A stretch of DNA of 8,041 nucleotides from an uncultured Eubacteriales bacterium (lineage in GTDB: Bacteria > Bacillota > Clostridia > Oscillospirales > Oscillospiraceae). The translations under genes were made by a program, and so were the position numbers. A model generated the notes under the pieces. The model was not told the origin of the DNA. It worked only from the letters and a program-made list of their open reading frames with translations, and did no database searches. The stretch is taken from contig USQL01000094.1 of the NCBI GenBank assembly GCA_900556935.1, positions 1-8,041 on the forward strand, written 5' to 3'. How positions within the stretch are numbered: position 1 is the first letter of the stretch; each line of letters starts with the position of its first letter. Positions 1 to 6,212 of the stretch are shown piece by piece.

Positions 1-18
1 CAACCGGGGGGCTGCCAC

Positions 19-52
19 ACCAGTGACATCGGTCACTGGTTCGCAGCGACAT
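19..52. repeat. Palindrome plus copy 1 of a dispersed intergenic repeat
   Basis: Positions 19-27 (ACCAGTGAC) and 32-40 (GTCACTGGT) form a perfect 9-bp inverted repeat around a 4-nt loop. Overlapping its right arm, GGTTCGCAGCGACAT (38-52) matches 13 of 15 bases of GGTTCGCAATGACAT found at 3534-3548 and 6121-6135. No T-run follows, so it does not look like an intrinsic terminator on the + strand. It lies just upstream of the operon promoter. I read it as a member of a short REP-like intergenic repeat family; its function is unknown. Confidence 0.6.
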
Positions 53-97
53 GCTTTTCTAACAGCCCCGCATTTTTTCGGTGGAAAAAGATAGCTT

Positions 98-126
98 TTG
101 ACAATTTGCCCCAGGGTCTGTATAAT
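98..126 (+). promoter_or_regulatory. Consensus sigma-A promoter of the dnaD-dnaC-gph-yfbR operon
   Basis: A perfect -35 box TTGACA (98-103) is separated by exactly 17 bp from a perfect -10 box TATAAT (121-126). Transcription would start near 133, leaving a leader of about 28 nt before the ATG at 161. The match to the vegetative sigma factor consensus is complete at all twelve positions, which predicts strong, largely unregulated expression. No obvious operator overlaps it, although the palindrome at 19-40 lies about 60 bp upstream. Confidence 0.92.
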
Positions 127-160
127 GGTGCTACATGACGAGAAATTCGAGGGAAAGACC

Positions 161-1039
161 ATGATTGCAGACGGAATTACGGTATCGGAAACGGATATGC
201 GCAAGCTCCTGGGGGCGGCCAGCCCGGAGGCGGCGCTGCTGTACTTATATGTCCAGAGCGGCAATGACCCGGCGGAGGCGGAGCAGGAGCTCTCGTTGAG
301 TACCTCCCGGGTGTCCTGCGCCGCGGCGACTCTGCGGCAGCTGGGGCTGTGGCCGGAGGAGCGGCCCATTCGGGTGGCCCCGGGGGAGAGGCCGGACTAT
401 ACGGAACGGGACGTGCTGACCGCCGTGGATTCGGACAATTCCTTCCGGGCCCTCTACGGGGAGGTCCAGCGGCTGCTGGGAAGGAGCCTCAATACGGAAG
501 AGCTGAAGATTCTATTGGGCTTTGTGCGCTACCTCAATATGCCCGCGGAGGTCATTCAGATGCTGGTGTGCTACTGCAAGGACCGTGCCCGCCGCCGGGG
601 AAGCTCCCGGAATCCCAGCCTGCGGACCATCGAGAAGGAGGCCTACGCCTGGGCGGAGCGGGGCATCGACAGCATCGAGGAGGCCTCGGCCTTTATCCAG
701 GCCCAGAATGTCCGGGCCTCCCGGCTCTCCCAGCTCATGGGCGCACTGCAGATTCATGGCAGAAACCTGACCCCGGCGGAGGAAAAATATGCCCAGAGCT
801 GGCTGGAGATGGGCTTTGACAACGAGTCCATTTCCATGGCCTATGAGCGAACCTGCCTGAACACCGGCGGGCTCAACTGGGCCTATATGAATAAAATTTT
901 GCAGCGCTGGCACAGCCAGGGGCTGCATACGGCCCAGGCGGTGCAGAACGGGGACAAGAAGGGTGAGCCCCGCACCGAGCGCCGTCCGCTGGACGCGGAC
1001 GAGGCGGCGGCCATCAGAAAAATGTTTCAGGAGGGATAA
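161..1039 (+). CDS. DnaD domain protein (primosome component-like)
   Basis: A 292-residue protein related to Bacillota DnaD/DnaB primosome proteins, which remodel DNA and help load the replicative helicase. The N-terminal part (about residues 14-64) looks like a winged-helix region. Two DnaD/DnaB_2-type helical modules follow (about 95-180 and 190-256). The second carries the family signature: a tyrosine helix, then Gly-Leu-Asn-Trp-x-Tyr-Met and Ile-Leu-x-x-Trp at 237-250. The frame stays open back to a TTG at 98, but that codon lies inside the -35 box, so the upstream stretch cannot be translated from this promoter. The ATG at 161 has GAGGG at 149-153 with 7-nt spacing. It sits 3 bp before a DnaC/DnaI-like ATPase, the usual partner. 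It could be called dnaD, but the two-module layout is also common in generic DnaD-domain paralogues and phage proteins, so no symbol is given. Confidence 0.87.
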   Translation: MIADGITVSETDMRKLLGAASPEAALLYLYVQSGNDPAEAEQELSLSTSRVSCAAATLRQLGLWPEERPIRVAPGERPDYTERDVLTAVDSDNSFRALYGEVQRLLGRSLNTEELKILLGFVRYLNMPAEVIQMLVCYCKDRARRRGSSRNPSLRTIEKEAYAWAERGIDSIEEASAFIQAQNVRASRLSQLMGALQIHGRNLTPAEEKYAQSWLEMGFDNESISMAYERTCLNTGGLNWAYMNKILQRWHSQGLHTAQAVQNGDKKGEPRTERRPLDADEAAAIRKMFQEG

Positions 1040-1042
1040 GCC

Positions 1043-2029
1043 ATGGGATACAGCGCGGAGGTGGTGCGCCGGGCCCGGGCCCGCTTGGCGGAGGCCAAGG
1101 AGGACCGGGAGTCCGAAAACCGGCAGCATCTGGCAAGGGCCTATGAACAGGTACCGAGATTGCGGGAGATTGACCGGCAGCTTCGTATGACCATGGCCCA
1201 CGCGGCCCGGGCCGCCTTTCAGGCGGGCTCCGACGGCCAGAAGGAGCTGGCCAAGGCCCGGGAGGAAAACCTGGCCCTGCAGCGGGAGCGGGAAGCGCTG
1301 TGCAGGCAGAATTTTGAAGAGGGGTACTTGGATGATTCCCCCATCTGCGACAAGTGCGGCGGCAGCGGCTATATTGGCTCCAATATGTGCGAGTGCCTGC
1401 GGGAGCTTTGCCGCCAGGAGCAGAAAAAGGAGGTCTCCATCCTCTCCGGCAGCCGGGACAGCTTTGCGCACTTCCGGCTGGACTACTACCCGGACCGGGT
1501 GGACCCCAACTACGGGGTCAGCCCTCGGAGTATTATGGAGAAAAACCTGAGAGACTGCAAAAATTACGCCGTTTTCTTTTCGGATAAGTCGGAAAATCTG
1601 CTTTTGTCCGGCAATCCGGGCCTGGGGAAGACCTTCCTGTCCGCCTGCATCGCAAGAACCGTGGCGGACCGGGGCTATTCCGTTGCCTATGAGACGGCAG
1701 GGCACCTGTTTACCAAGATGGAGCGGGCAAAGTTTGGAAACGATGAACAGGCCCGCCAGGAGACGGAGGGGTATACCCAGTGCGACCTGCTGATTCTGGA
1801 CGACCTGGGCACGGAGATGCCCGGACAGTTCACCAATGTGGCGCTCTACAGTCTGATTAACGACAGGCTATTGTTGGGGAAGCCCACCATTATCTCCACC
1901 AACCTGACCACGGAGGACATCGGCAAGCGCTATACCCCCCAGATTGCCTCCCGGCTGCGGGGCAGCTACAGAAGGGTGCCCTTTGTGGGGGATGACATTC
2001 GTATGCTCAAAAACGGAGGGTTGGTATGA
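1043..2029 (+). CDS. DnaC/DnaI-like helicase loader AAA+ ATPase
   Basis: A 328-residue ATP-binding protein of the DnaC/DnaI/IstB group, expected to load the replicative helicase onto DNA with the DnaD-type protein encoded just upstream. Residues 1-90 are charged and probably helical or coiled coil. A cysteine cluster (C102, C105, C116, C118) resembles the zinc-binding N-terminal region of DnaI. The AAA+ core has Walker A GNPGLGKT (190-197), Walker B LLILDD (249-254), a sensor-I-like segment ending in N287 and an SRLRG arginine motif (303-307). The ATG is preceded by AGGAGGGA (1029-1036) at 6-nt spacing. It starts 3 bp after the upstream stop and its stop overlaps the next start (ATGA). IstB transposition helpers share the core, but the zinc cluster, the DnaD neighbour and the absence of a transposase favour a replication role. 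Confidence 0.88.
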   Translation: MGYSAEVVRRARARLAEAKEDRESENRQHLARAYEQVPRLREIDRQLRMTMAHAARAAFQAGSDGQKELAKAREENLALQREREALCRQNFEEGYLDDSPICDKCGGSGYIGSNMCECLRELCRQEQKKEVSILSGSRDSFAHFRLDYYPDRVDPNYGVSPRSIMEKNLRDCKNYAVFFSDKSENLLLSGNPGLGKTFLSACIARTVADRGYSVAYETAGHLFTKMERAKFGNDEQARQETEGYTQCDLLILDDLGTEMPGQFTNVALYSLINDRLLLGKPTIISTNLTTEDIGKRYTPQIASRLRGSYRRVPFVGDDIRMLKNGGLV

Positions 2030-2667
2030 ACGCCGGAATTTTGTTTGACCTGGACGGAACCCTGCTGGACACCCTGAGGGACCTTTGCGACAGCACCAAC
2101 GCGGCCCTGGCGCAGTTTGGCTATCCGGCCAGAACCCTTGCCGAAGTGCGGCGATTTGTGGGCAACGGGGCTGCCAACCTGATTGCCCAGGCGGTGCCGG
2201 AGCATAAGGACCCGGCCCCGGTTTTGGCGGCCTTTCAGGCCTATTATCCCGGCCACTGCCAGGTGAAAACCGGCCCCTATGCCGGAATTCCGGAGGCGCT
2301 GGCGGAGTTGTCGAAAAAATACCCGGTGGCCATTGTGTCCAATAAGCCGGATGCGGCGGTGAAGCCCCTGTGCAATCACTATTTCCCGGGGATTTTCGCT
2401 TTGGGGGAGACCCAGGGCTGCCCCAGAAAGCCGGCCCCGGACATGGTCTACAAGGCCATGGCGGCCATCGGCGCGGACCGATGCGTGTATGTCGGGGACA
2501 GCGAGGTGGACGTGCGCACGGCAAAAAACGCGGGGGTGCCCTGCCTCAGCGTTCTCTGGGGCTTACGGGACCGGGCGGAAATCGGCGGCAGCCGGTACTG
2601 CCAGACGGTTTCCCAACTGGTGCCTATGCTGGAAGAAATGCTAGAGGAGCTTGCGGATGGCAAATGA
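2026..2667 (+). CDS. gph: HAD-family hydrolase, phosphoglycolate phosphatase-like
   Basis: A 213-residue haloacid dehalogenase-type phosphatase. Motif I is DLDGT with nucleophile D8 and acid/base D10. Motif II is VSN with S105. The motif III lysine is K135 in RKPAPDM, and motif IV is GDS with D158 followed by D162. An alpha-helical cap is inserted after motif I (about residues 15-85), as in the Gph/PgmB subgroup. Length matches Gph, which removes 2-phosphoglycolate, a product of repair of oxidatively damaged 3' DNA ends; that substrate fits the DNA-metabolism operon but is not provable from sequence. Pyrophosphatase (PpaX) or a broader nucleotide phosphatase are alternatives. GGAGGG (2015-2020) precedes the ATG by 5 nt, and the start overlaps the previous stop by 4 bp, suggesting translational coupling. 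Confidence 0.83.
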   Translation: MNAGILFDLDGTLLDTLRDLCDSTNAALAQFGYPARTLAEVRRFVGNGAANLIAQAVPEHKDPAPVLAAFQAYYPGHCQVKTGPYAGIPEALAELSKKYPVAIVSNKPDAAVKPLCNHYFPGIFALGETQGCPRKPAPDMVYKAMAAIGADRCVYVGDSEVDVRTAKNAGVPCLSVLWGLRDRAEIGGSRYCQTVSQLVPMLEEMLEELADGK

Positions 2668-3232
2668 GTTTTACGCCCTGCTGGGCAGAATGCGCTACAT
2701 CACTCGCTGGGGGCTGATGCGTAACAGCTTTTCGGAAAACATCCAGGAGCACAGCCATCAGGTGGCGGTGCTGGCCCACGCCCTGGCCCTCATCCGGCGG
2801 GAGATTCTGCTCCTTCCCGGCCCGGACCCGGAGAAATGCGCCACAGCCGCCCTTTACCACGACGCTTCCGAAATCCTCACGGGGGATATGCCGACCCCCA
2901 TCAAGTACTATAACCCCGATATCCGCAATGCCTATAAGGCCGTGGAGCAGGTAGCGGGGGAGAAGCTTTTGGGAATGCTCCCCCCGGAGCTGCGAGAAAG
3001 CTACGAGCGCTATGTGCTGGAAGACGACGAGGAGCTCAATCCCATCGTCAAGGCGGCGGACAAGCTGGCGGCCCATATCAAGTGCTTAGAGGAACTGAAG
3101 GCCGGAAACACGGAGTTTTCCACAGCTTCTACACAAACACTGGCGGCGCTGCAAAAAACCAATCGGGAGGAAGTGACCTGGTTTCTGGAAAACTGCCTGG
3201 AGCCCTTCACCCGCAACCTGGATCAGCTGTAA
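2657..3232 (+). CDS. yfbR: YfbR-like HD-domain 5'-deoxynucleotidase
   Basis: A 191-residue HD-superfamily phosphohydrolase closely resembling E. coli YfbR, which dephosphorylates deoxyribonucleoside 5'-monophosphates in the cytoplasm. Characteristic elements are present in order: the RW pair (17-18), EHS (31-33), YHDASE with H68, D69 and E72, GD with D77, MPTPIKYY (78-85) and the C-terminal metal ligand D135 in KAADKLAAHIKCLEEL. H68, D69, E72 and D77 fall at the same residue numbers I recall for E. coli. The ATG at 2657 is chosen over an in-frame TTG at 2651 because GAGGAG (2644-2649) sits 7 nt before it. It overlaps the gph stop by 11 bp. Together with gph it makes the back half of the operon look like dNTP/DNA-damage housekeeping. 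Confidence 0.9.
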   Translation: MANEFYALLGRMRYITRWGLMRNSFSENIQEHSHQVAVLAHALALIRREILLLPGPDPEKCATAALYHDASEILTGDMPTPIKYYNPDIRNAYKAVEQVAGEKLLGMLPPELRESYERYVLEDDEELNPIVKAADKLAAHIKCLEELKAGNTEFSTASTQTLAALQKTNREEVTWFLENCLEPFTRNLDQL

Positions 3233-3237
3233 AAGCC

Positions 3238-3267
3238 TTGACAAAGGCGGGGGATGTGTGGTATGAT
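3238..3267 (+). promoter_or_regulatory. Promoter of tRNA-Leu, extended -10
   Basis: A perfect TTGACA (3238-3243) is followed after 18 bp by TATGAT (3262-3267), with an extended TG dinucleotide at 3259-3260. Transcription would begin near 3274, giving a short tRNA 5' leader. The -35 box sits inside a small 5-bp inverted repeat (GCCTT/AAGGC, 3235-3248) that lacks a T-run, so I see no terminator between yfbR and the tRNA; operon read-through into the tRNA is possible. Confidence 0.85.
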
Positions 3268-3296
3268 TCTCCTTAGGAATCAAAGACCGTTTCCAC

Positions 3297-3383
3297 GCCG
3301 CCATGGTGGAACTGGTAGACACAAGGGACTTAAAATCCCTCGGCCCAAAAACCGTACGGGTTCGATTCCCGTTGGCGGCACCA
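3297..3383 (+). tRNA. tRNA-Leu (anticodon UAA)
   Basis: An 87-nt class II tRNA. The acceptor stem is GCCGCCA (3297-3303) paired with TGGCGGC (3373-3379), followed by discriminator A and an encoded CCA (3381-3383). The anticodon stem is AGGGA/TCCCT (3324-3328, 3336-3340), with a 7-nt loop CTTAAAA giving anticodon TAA at 3331-3333, which reads UUA and UUG leucine codons. The long variable arm (CGG...CCG, from 3341) and the T arm (CGGG-TTCGATT-CCCG) are intact. It has its own promoter and terminator. Its 3' end abuts an apparent integrase remnant, so it may have acted as an attachment site. Confidence 0.97.
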
Positions 3384-3388
3384 TTTTT

Positions 3389-3511
3389 TCAGCGGACACT
3401 CGGAGATGAAATGCTCTGAGTGTCCTTTTTTTGCTCTAAAATGCCAATAATTGCATTGGCAGAATTGATTTTGGAATTCTCGTCCAGGTGCGAGTAAATA
3501 TTGGAGGCATT
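3389..3511 (-). pseudogene. C-terminal remnant of a tyrosine recombinase (integrase)
   Basis: On the minus strand about 40 codons read NASNIYSHLDENSK... and continue with NSANAIIG before a TGA at 3391-3389. The Tyr-Ser-His-Leu segment, followed by a charged helix rich in Lys/Asn/Ala, resembles the end of phage and ICE tyrosine recombinases, where this tyrosine (codon at 3496-3494) is the catalytic nucleophile. No Arg-His-Arg catalytic box or start codon is present. The same frame stays open for a while further upstream, but that part overlaps a dispersed repeat and does not look like integrase. The stop lies 5 nt from the tRNA CCA end, as expected for an integrase gene next to its attachment site. 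The tRNA terminator hairpin lies within the last codons. The assignment rests on recognising one short motif, so it is moderate. Confidence 0.5.
3394..3432 (+). terminator. Intrinsic terminator of tRNA-Leu
   Basis: GGACACTCGGAG (3394-3405) pairs with CTCTGAGTGTCC (3414-3425) as a 12-bp stem with one G-U pair and an 8-nt loop, followed at once by seven T (3426-3432). It begins 11 nt after the CCA end. This is a strong rho-independent terminator on the + strand. The minus-strand reading has no T-run after the stem, so it is not bidirectional. Confidence 0.92.
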
Positions 3512-3523
3512 TTGGCTTAACTT

Positions 3524-3548
3524 AGTGACATTGGGTTCGCAATGACAT
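3524..3548. repeat. Copy 2 of the dispersed intergenic repeat
   Basis: TGACATTG (3526-3533) and CAATGACA (3540-3547) form an 8-bp inverted repeat with one mismatch around GGTTCG. GGTTCGCAATGACAT (3534-3548) is identical to 6121-6135, and AGTGACAT (3524-3531) also occurs in copy 1 near 22-29. Further downstream ACAGCCCTG with a nearby GAGAC/GTCTC inverted repeat (3577-3600) resembles ACAGCCCCG after copy 1 (62-70), so the repeat unit may extend to about 3602. The rest of the 3433-3694 spacer holds the integrase remnant and the promoter of the next gene. Confidence 0.6.
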
Positions 3549-3634
3549 TTCTCCTGTTTGGGCACTTCGTCTTTTTGAGACAGCCCTGAAAAACGGTCTC
3601 ATACTTTGGTAGGATTTTCTTTTTTCCAAAACTG

Positions 3635-3643
3635 TGCTATGAT
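3635..3643 (+). promoter_or_regulatory. Probable extended -10 promoter of the LuxR-type regulator gene
   Basis: TGCTATGAT gives an extended -10 element with TATGAT at 3638-3643. No good -35 box lies 16-18 bp upstream: the sequence there is a T-rich run (3615-3625). A weak -35 with an extended -10 would suit a gene that needs low or activator-assisted expression. Predicted start near 3650, giving a leader of about 45 nt that contains the small hairpin at 3660-3676. Confidence 0.5.
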
Positions 3644-3659
3644 AGGGTCAGACTGTAAA

Positions 3660-3676
3660 AAAGCCCCTCCGGCTTT
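3660..3676. other. Small hairpin in the leader of the LuxR-type gene
   Basis: AAAGCC (3660-3665) and GGCTTT (3671-3676) form a perfect 6-bp stem with loop CCTCC. Six A precede GCC (3657-3662), so on the minus strand the same element reads as a GC-containing hairpin running into six T, a short intrinsic terminator that could stop antisense transcription coming out of the regulator gene. On the + strand it lies just upstream of the AAGGA ribosome binding site (3681-3685). Confidence 0.4.
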
Positions 3677-3694
3677 GGGAAAGGAATTGCGGCT

Positions 3695-6058
3695 ATGACA
3701 AAAAAGATGGTCATAAAACCGGCAATCAGCCAGAAATTTCAGGAATTTCTAAAGAATGAACGGATATTGTTCTTCAGCGCCCCCTGCGGCTTCGGCAAGA
3801 CCGCTGTGGCCCAGGCCCTGCTGGAGGGAAGGCGGGTTTGGAAGCTGGAGGGCGAGTCGGCCCGGGGAGCGGACCTGGAGACCAAGAAGGACTGGGACAT
3901 TCTGCTGATGGAGGATTTCCAGCTCTTTCAGGAAGAGGAGGACCAGCAGGCCCTCTGCGACCTGATCCGCCAGACGCCGGAGAAGCGCTTTGTGCTGCTG
4001 TCCCGGGGGAGCCCGCCCGGCTGCCTCATGGCCTTCCAGTATACGGGGCTTATGACGGTGATCGGGCCCAAGGACCTGCTCTTCGACCGGGAGGATATTC
4101 GGCAGCTGTTCAACGCCAGCGGCCTGCCGGTCACCGACGGAGAGATCGCCGGGATTCTGAAGGAGTCCATCGGCTATCCTCTGGGGGTGGCCATCACGGC
4201 CCAGAATATGTCCTCCGGGGCCCGGTTTAGCCAGGAGATTGTGGGCCGGTCCTACCAGGAGGTCTACCGCTACTTTGAGACGGCGATTTATCAGCGGCTG
4301 GACCTGCCCTACCGGCGGTTCCTGCTGGAGCTGTCCCCCTTTGAGAGCTTTAACCTGGAAATGGCCCGGATGGTCTCCGGCAATGCCCACGCCGGGGAGA
4401 TGCTGGACTGGCTCCAGCGCAATACCACCATGCTGCTCTACGACGGTTTCCGGCAGTACCGCTTCTGGCCCCAGTTCCGGGAGTTTCTCCTGTGGGAGAT
4501 GGACCATAGCTACTTGCCGGAAAAGCGGAGGGCCCTCTTCAACCGGGGCGGACTGTATTTCGAGCTGAAAGAGGACTACTCCCACGCTCTGGACTGCTAC
4601 ACAAAGGGCGGGGACCATGCCAAGGTTTCGGAAATCCTCATCCGCAACGCGGAGCTCCATCCGGGCATGGGCCACTACAGCCAAATGGAAAAATACTATC
4701 GGAGCCTGCCGGAGTCCGAGATCCGGGCCTCTCCGTCCCTGATGCAGGGCATGAGCATGCTGTGCGCCCTGAGCATGGACTATGCCGGCTCCGAGGGCTG
4801 GTACAAGAAATTAAAGGACTTCGCCCGGCAGTGCGACCCCCACGACGCGGCGGGGAAGCAGGCCCGGAGCCGCCTGGCCTGGCTGGATATCTCCCTGCCC
4901 CAGCGGAAGGTGGACAACCTGACGGAGACCATCCCGGCGGTGTTCCGGCTGATGACCAGCAAGGAGGTCAATCTGCCCCCCTTCTCCGTTACCAGCGCCC
5001 TGCCCAGCATTATGAACGGCGGCAAGGATTTCTCCCCCTGGAGCAAGCGGGACGACCTGCTCTATAAGACCATCCGCATTCCTGTGGAAGCGATCCTGGG
5101 GAAGGACGGGGTCTGCCTGGGGGACTGCGCCATTGCCGAGAGCAAATTTGAAAAAGGGGAGGACATCGGCGGCCGGATGCTTTCCCTGGTGTCCCGCATG
5201 AGCGAGATCCAGCAAAACGGCACCCCGGATATGGAGTTTGCCGCCACGGGGCTTCTGGCCCGGAACTATCTGGCCACCGGCCAGCCGGGGAATGCCCGCC
5301 GGGCACTGGAGTCCCTCCGGGCCAGATTTGTAGACCAGGGCCACAGCCGGTTTCTGCCCAATATGGATGCGGCCCTGTGCCGCATTGCCCTGCACACCGG
5401 GGATCTGGACAGTGCCGATGCCTGGTATCGGGAAAAGGCCCCCAGAGACCCCATGCACCTGAACGTGATGAAGCGCTACCAGTACCTGACCCAGGCCCAG
5501 GTAGAGCTGGCCGACGGGACCCCGGAGGCGGCGCTGCTGACCCTGGCCCCCCTGGGCCCCTACTGCGAAAACTGCTGCCGGTACATAGACGGCATCCATG
5601 TGGATGCGCTCACAGCCCTGGCCCTCTACCGGATGCGCCGGGAGGGCTGGCAGGAGAAGCTGACAAGGGCCATGACCACAGCGGCGGAATTCGGCTTTAT
5701 CCGCAGCCTCAGCGTCTACGGCGCGGCCATTCTGCCCCTGCTGGCAGAGCTTCCCTGGACCGGGAACGACCGGTGGTACAAGCGGCTTCTGGCCGAGGTC
5801 CGGCTGCAAAACGCCAACGACCCCCTGTTCCTGCAGCCCCGGCTGGCGAAAAACGATGTACTGACCACCACGGAGAAGCAGATCCTGCGCCTGATCTGCG
5901 CGGACAAGAGTAACGCCGAGATTGCCCAGATGATGGACATCAAGCTGACCACGGTGAAGACCCACGTCAGCCATATTCTGGAAAAGCTGGACGTGAACAG
6001 ACGCAGCGAGGCCAAAACCGCCGCCAGGCGGCTGAAGCTGATCCCGGAGGATGTGTAA
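3695..6058 (+). CDS. LuxR/MalT-type (LAL) ATP-binding transcriptional regulator
   Basis: A 787-residue cytoplasmic regulator of the large ATP-binding LuxR (LAL/MalT) class, slightly shorter than MalT (about 900). The N-terminal NTPase has a P-loop SAPCGFGKT (28-36) of the SAP-x-G-Y/F-GKT type seen in this class, and a Walker-B-like ILLMED (69-74). A winged-helix-like stretch around residues 235-275 and a long TPR-like helical region (about 280-700) follow; in relatives this part binds an inducer. The C-terminal LuxR helix-turn-helix spans about 723-780, with LTTTEKQIL, NAEIAQMM and the recognition helix TVKTHVSHILEKL. The start has AAGGA at 3681-3685. No phosphoacceptor receiver domain is present, so activation is probably by ligand and ATP. 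The inducer and targets are not visible. The next gene encodes a secreted protein and is a candidate target by position only. Confidence 0.9.
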   Translation: MTKKMVIKPAISQKFQEFLKNERILFFSAPCGFGKTAVAQALLEGRRVWKLEGESARGADLETKKDWDILLMEDFQLFQEEEDQQALCDLIRQTPEKRFVLLSRGSPPGCLMAFQYTGLMTVIGPKDLLFDREDIRQLFNASGLPVTDGEIAGILKESIGYPLGVAITAQNMSSGARFSQEIVGRSYQEVYRYFETAIYQRLDLPYRRFLLELSPFESFNLEMARMVSGNAHAGEMLDWLQRNTTMLLYDGFRQYRFWPQFREFLLWEMDHSYLPEKRRALFNRGGLYFELKEDYSHALDCYTKGGDHAKVSEILIRNAELHPGMGHYSQMEKYYRSLPESEIRASPSLMQGMSMLCALSMDYAGSEGWYKKLKDFARQCDPHDAAGKQARSRLAWLDISLPQRKVDNLTETIPAVFRLMTSKEVNLPPFSVTSALPSIMNGGKDFSPWSKRDDLLYKTIRIPVEAILGKDGVCLGDCAIAESKFEKGEDIGGRMLSLVSRMSEIQQNGTPDMEFAATGLLARNYLATGQPGNARRALESLRARFVDQGHSRFLPNMDAALCRIALHTGDLDSADAWYREKAPRDPMHLNVMKRYQYLTQAQVELADGTPEAALLTLAPLGPYCENCCRYIDGIHVDALTALALYRMRREGWQEKLTRAMTTAAEFGFIRSLSVYGAAILPLLAELPWTGNDRWYKRLLAEVRLQNANDPLFLQPRLAKNDVLTTTEKQILRLICADKSNAEIAQMMDIKLTTVKTHVSHILEKLDVNRRSEAKTAARRLKLIPEDV

Positions 6059-6074
6059 GCCGCCGAATAACGGA

Positions 6075-6135
6075 TGTCATTGCGAGCCGGTGGGAAAATA
6101 GAGGGTGTCATTGCGACGCTGGTTCGCAATGACAT
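6075..6135. repeat. Copy 3 of the dispersed repeat, with a perfect hairpin
   Basis: TGTCATTGCGA occurs twice in direct orientation (6075-6085 and 6106-6116, 31 bp apart) and once inverted (TCGCAATGACA, 6124-6134). The second and third make a perfect 11-bp stem with a 7-nt loop CGCTGGT. GGTTCGCAATGACAT (6121-6135) is identical to copy 2. No T-run follows the hairpin, so terminator activity for the regulator gene is doubtful, although it is the only strong structure after its stop. It occupies nearly half of the 154-bp spacer between the regulator and the secreted-protein gene. Confidence 0.75.
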
Positions 6136-6197
6136 ATTTCTAACGAACGTCAAGCAACAAGTATCCATCGTCAAAAAGTAGTCCCTATTTTCCGAAA

Positions 6198-6204
6198 AAA
6201 GGAG
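6198..6204 (+). promoter_or_regulatory. Ribosome binding site of the secreted-protein gene
   Basis: AAAGGAG sits 8 nt before the ATG at 6213 and fixes the start; the signal peptide begins immediately there. I find no convincing sigma-A promoter between 6136 and 6197, so the gene may depend on an activator or on read-through from the regulator gene. Confidence 0.8.
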
Positions 6205-6212
6205 AATTGTGT

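Noticed and set aside
1315..1400. IstB-type transposition helper reading of the 1043-2029 gene
   Set aside because: The AAA+ core is shared with IstB, but there is no transposase or terminal inverted repeat nearby, and the zinc-type cysteine cluster plus the DnaD-domain neighbour fit a helicase loader.
512..1705. A 397-codon minus-strand open frame across the dnaD and dnaC-like genes
   Set aside because: It spans two clearly identified + strand genes and a joint between them; its translation has no recognisable domain and is typical antisense shadow.
3442..3461. TGCCAAT/ATTGGCA 7-bp palindrome in the spacer after tRNA-Leu
   Set aside because: It falls within the codons of the integrase remnant, has no T-run and no partner copy; I treat it as incidental, though a recombinase core site cannot be excluded.
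4811..5974. A 387-codon minus-strand open frame inside the regulator gene
   Set aside because: It lies fully inside the LuxR/MalT-type gene, has no ribosome binding site or domain, and is a codon-bias shadow.
6186..6191. TATTTT as a -10 box for the secreted-protein gene
   Set aside because: Transcription would start at the ribosome binding site itself and no -35 box lies 16-18 bp upstream.
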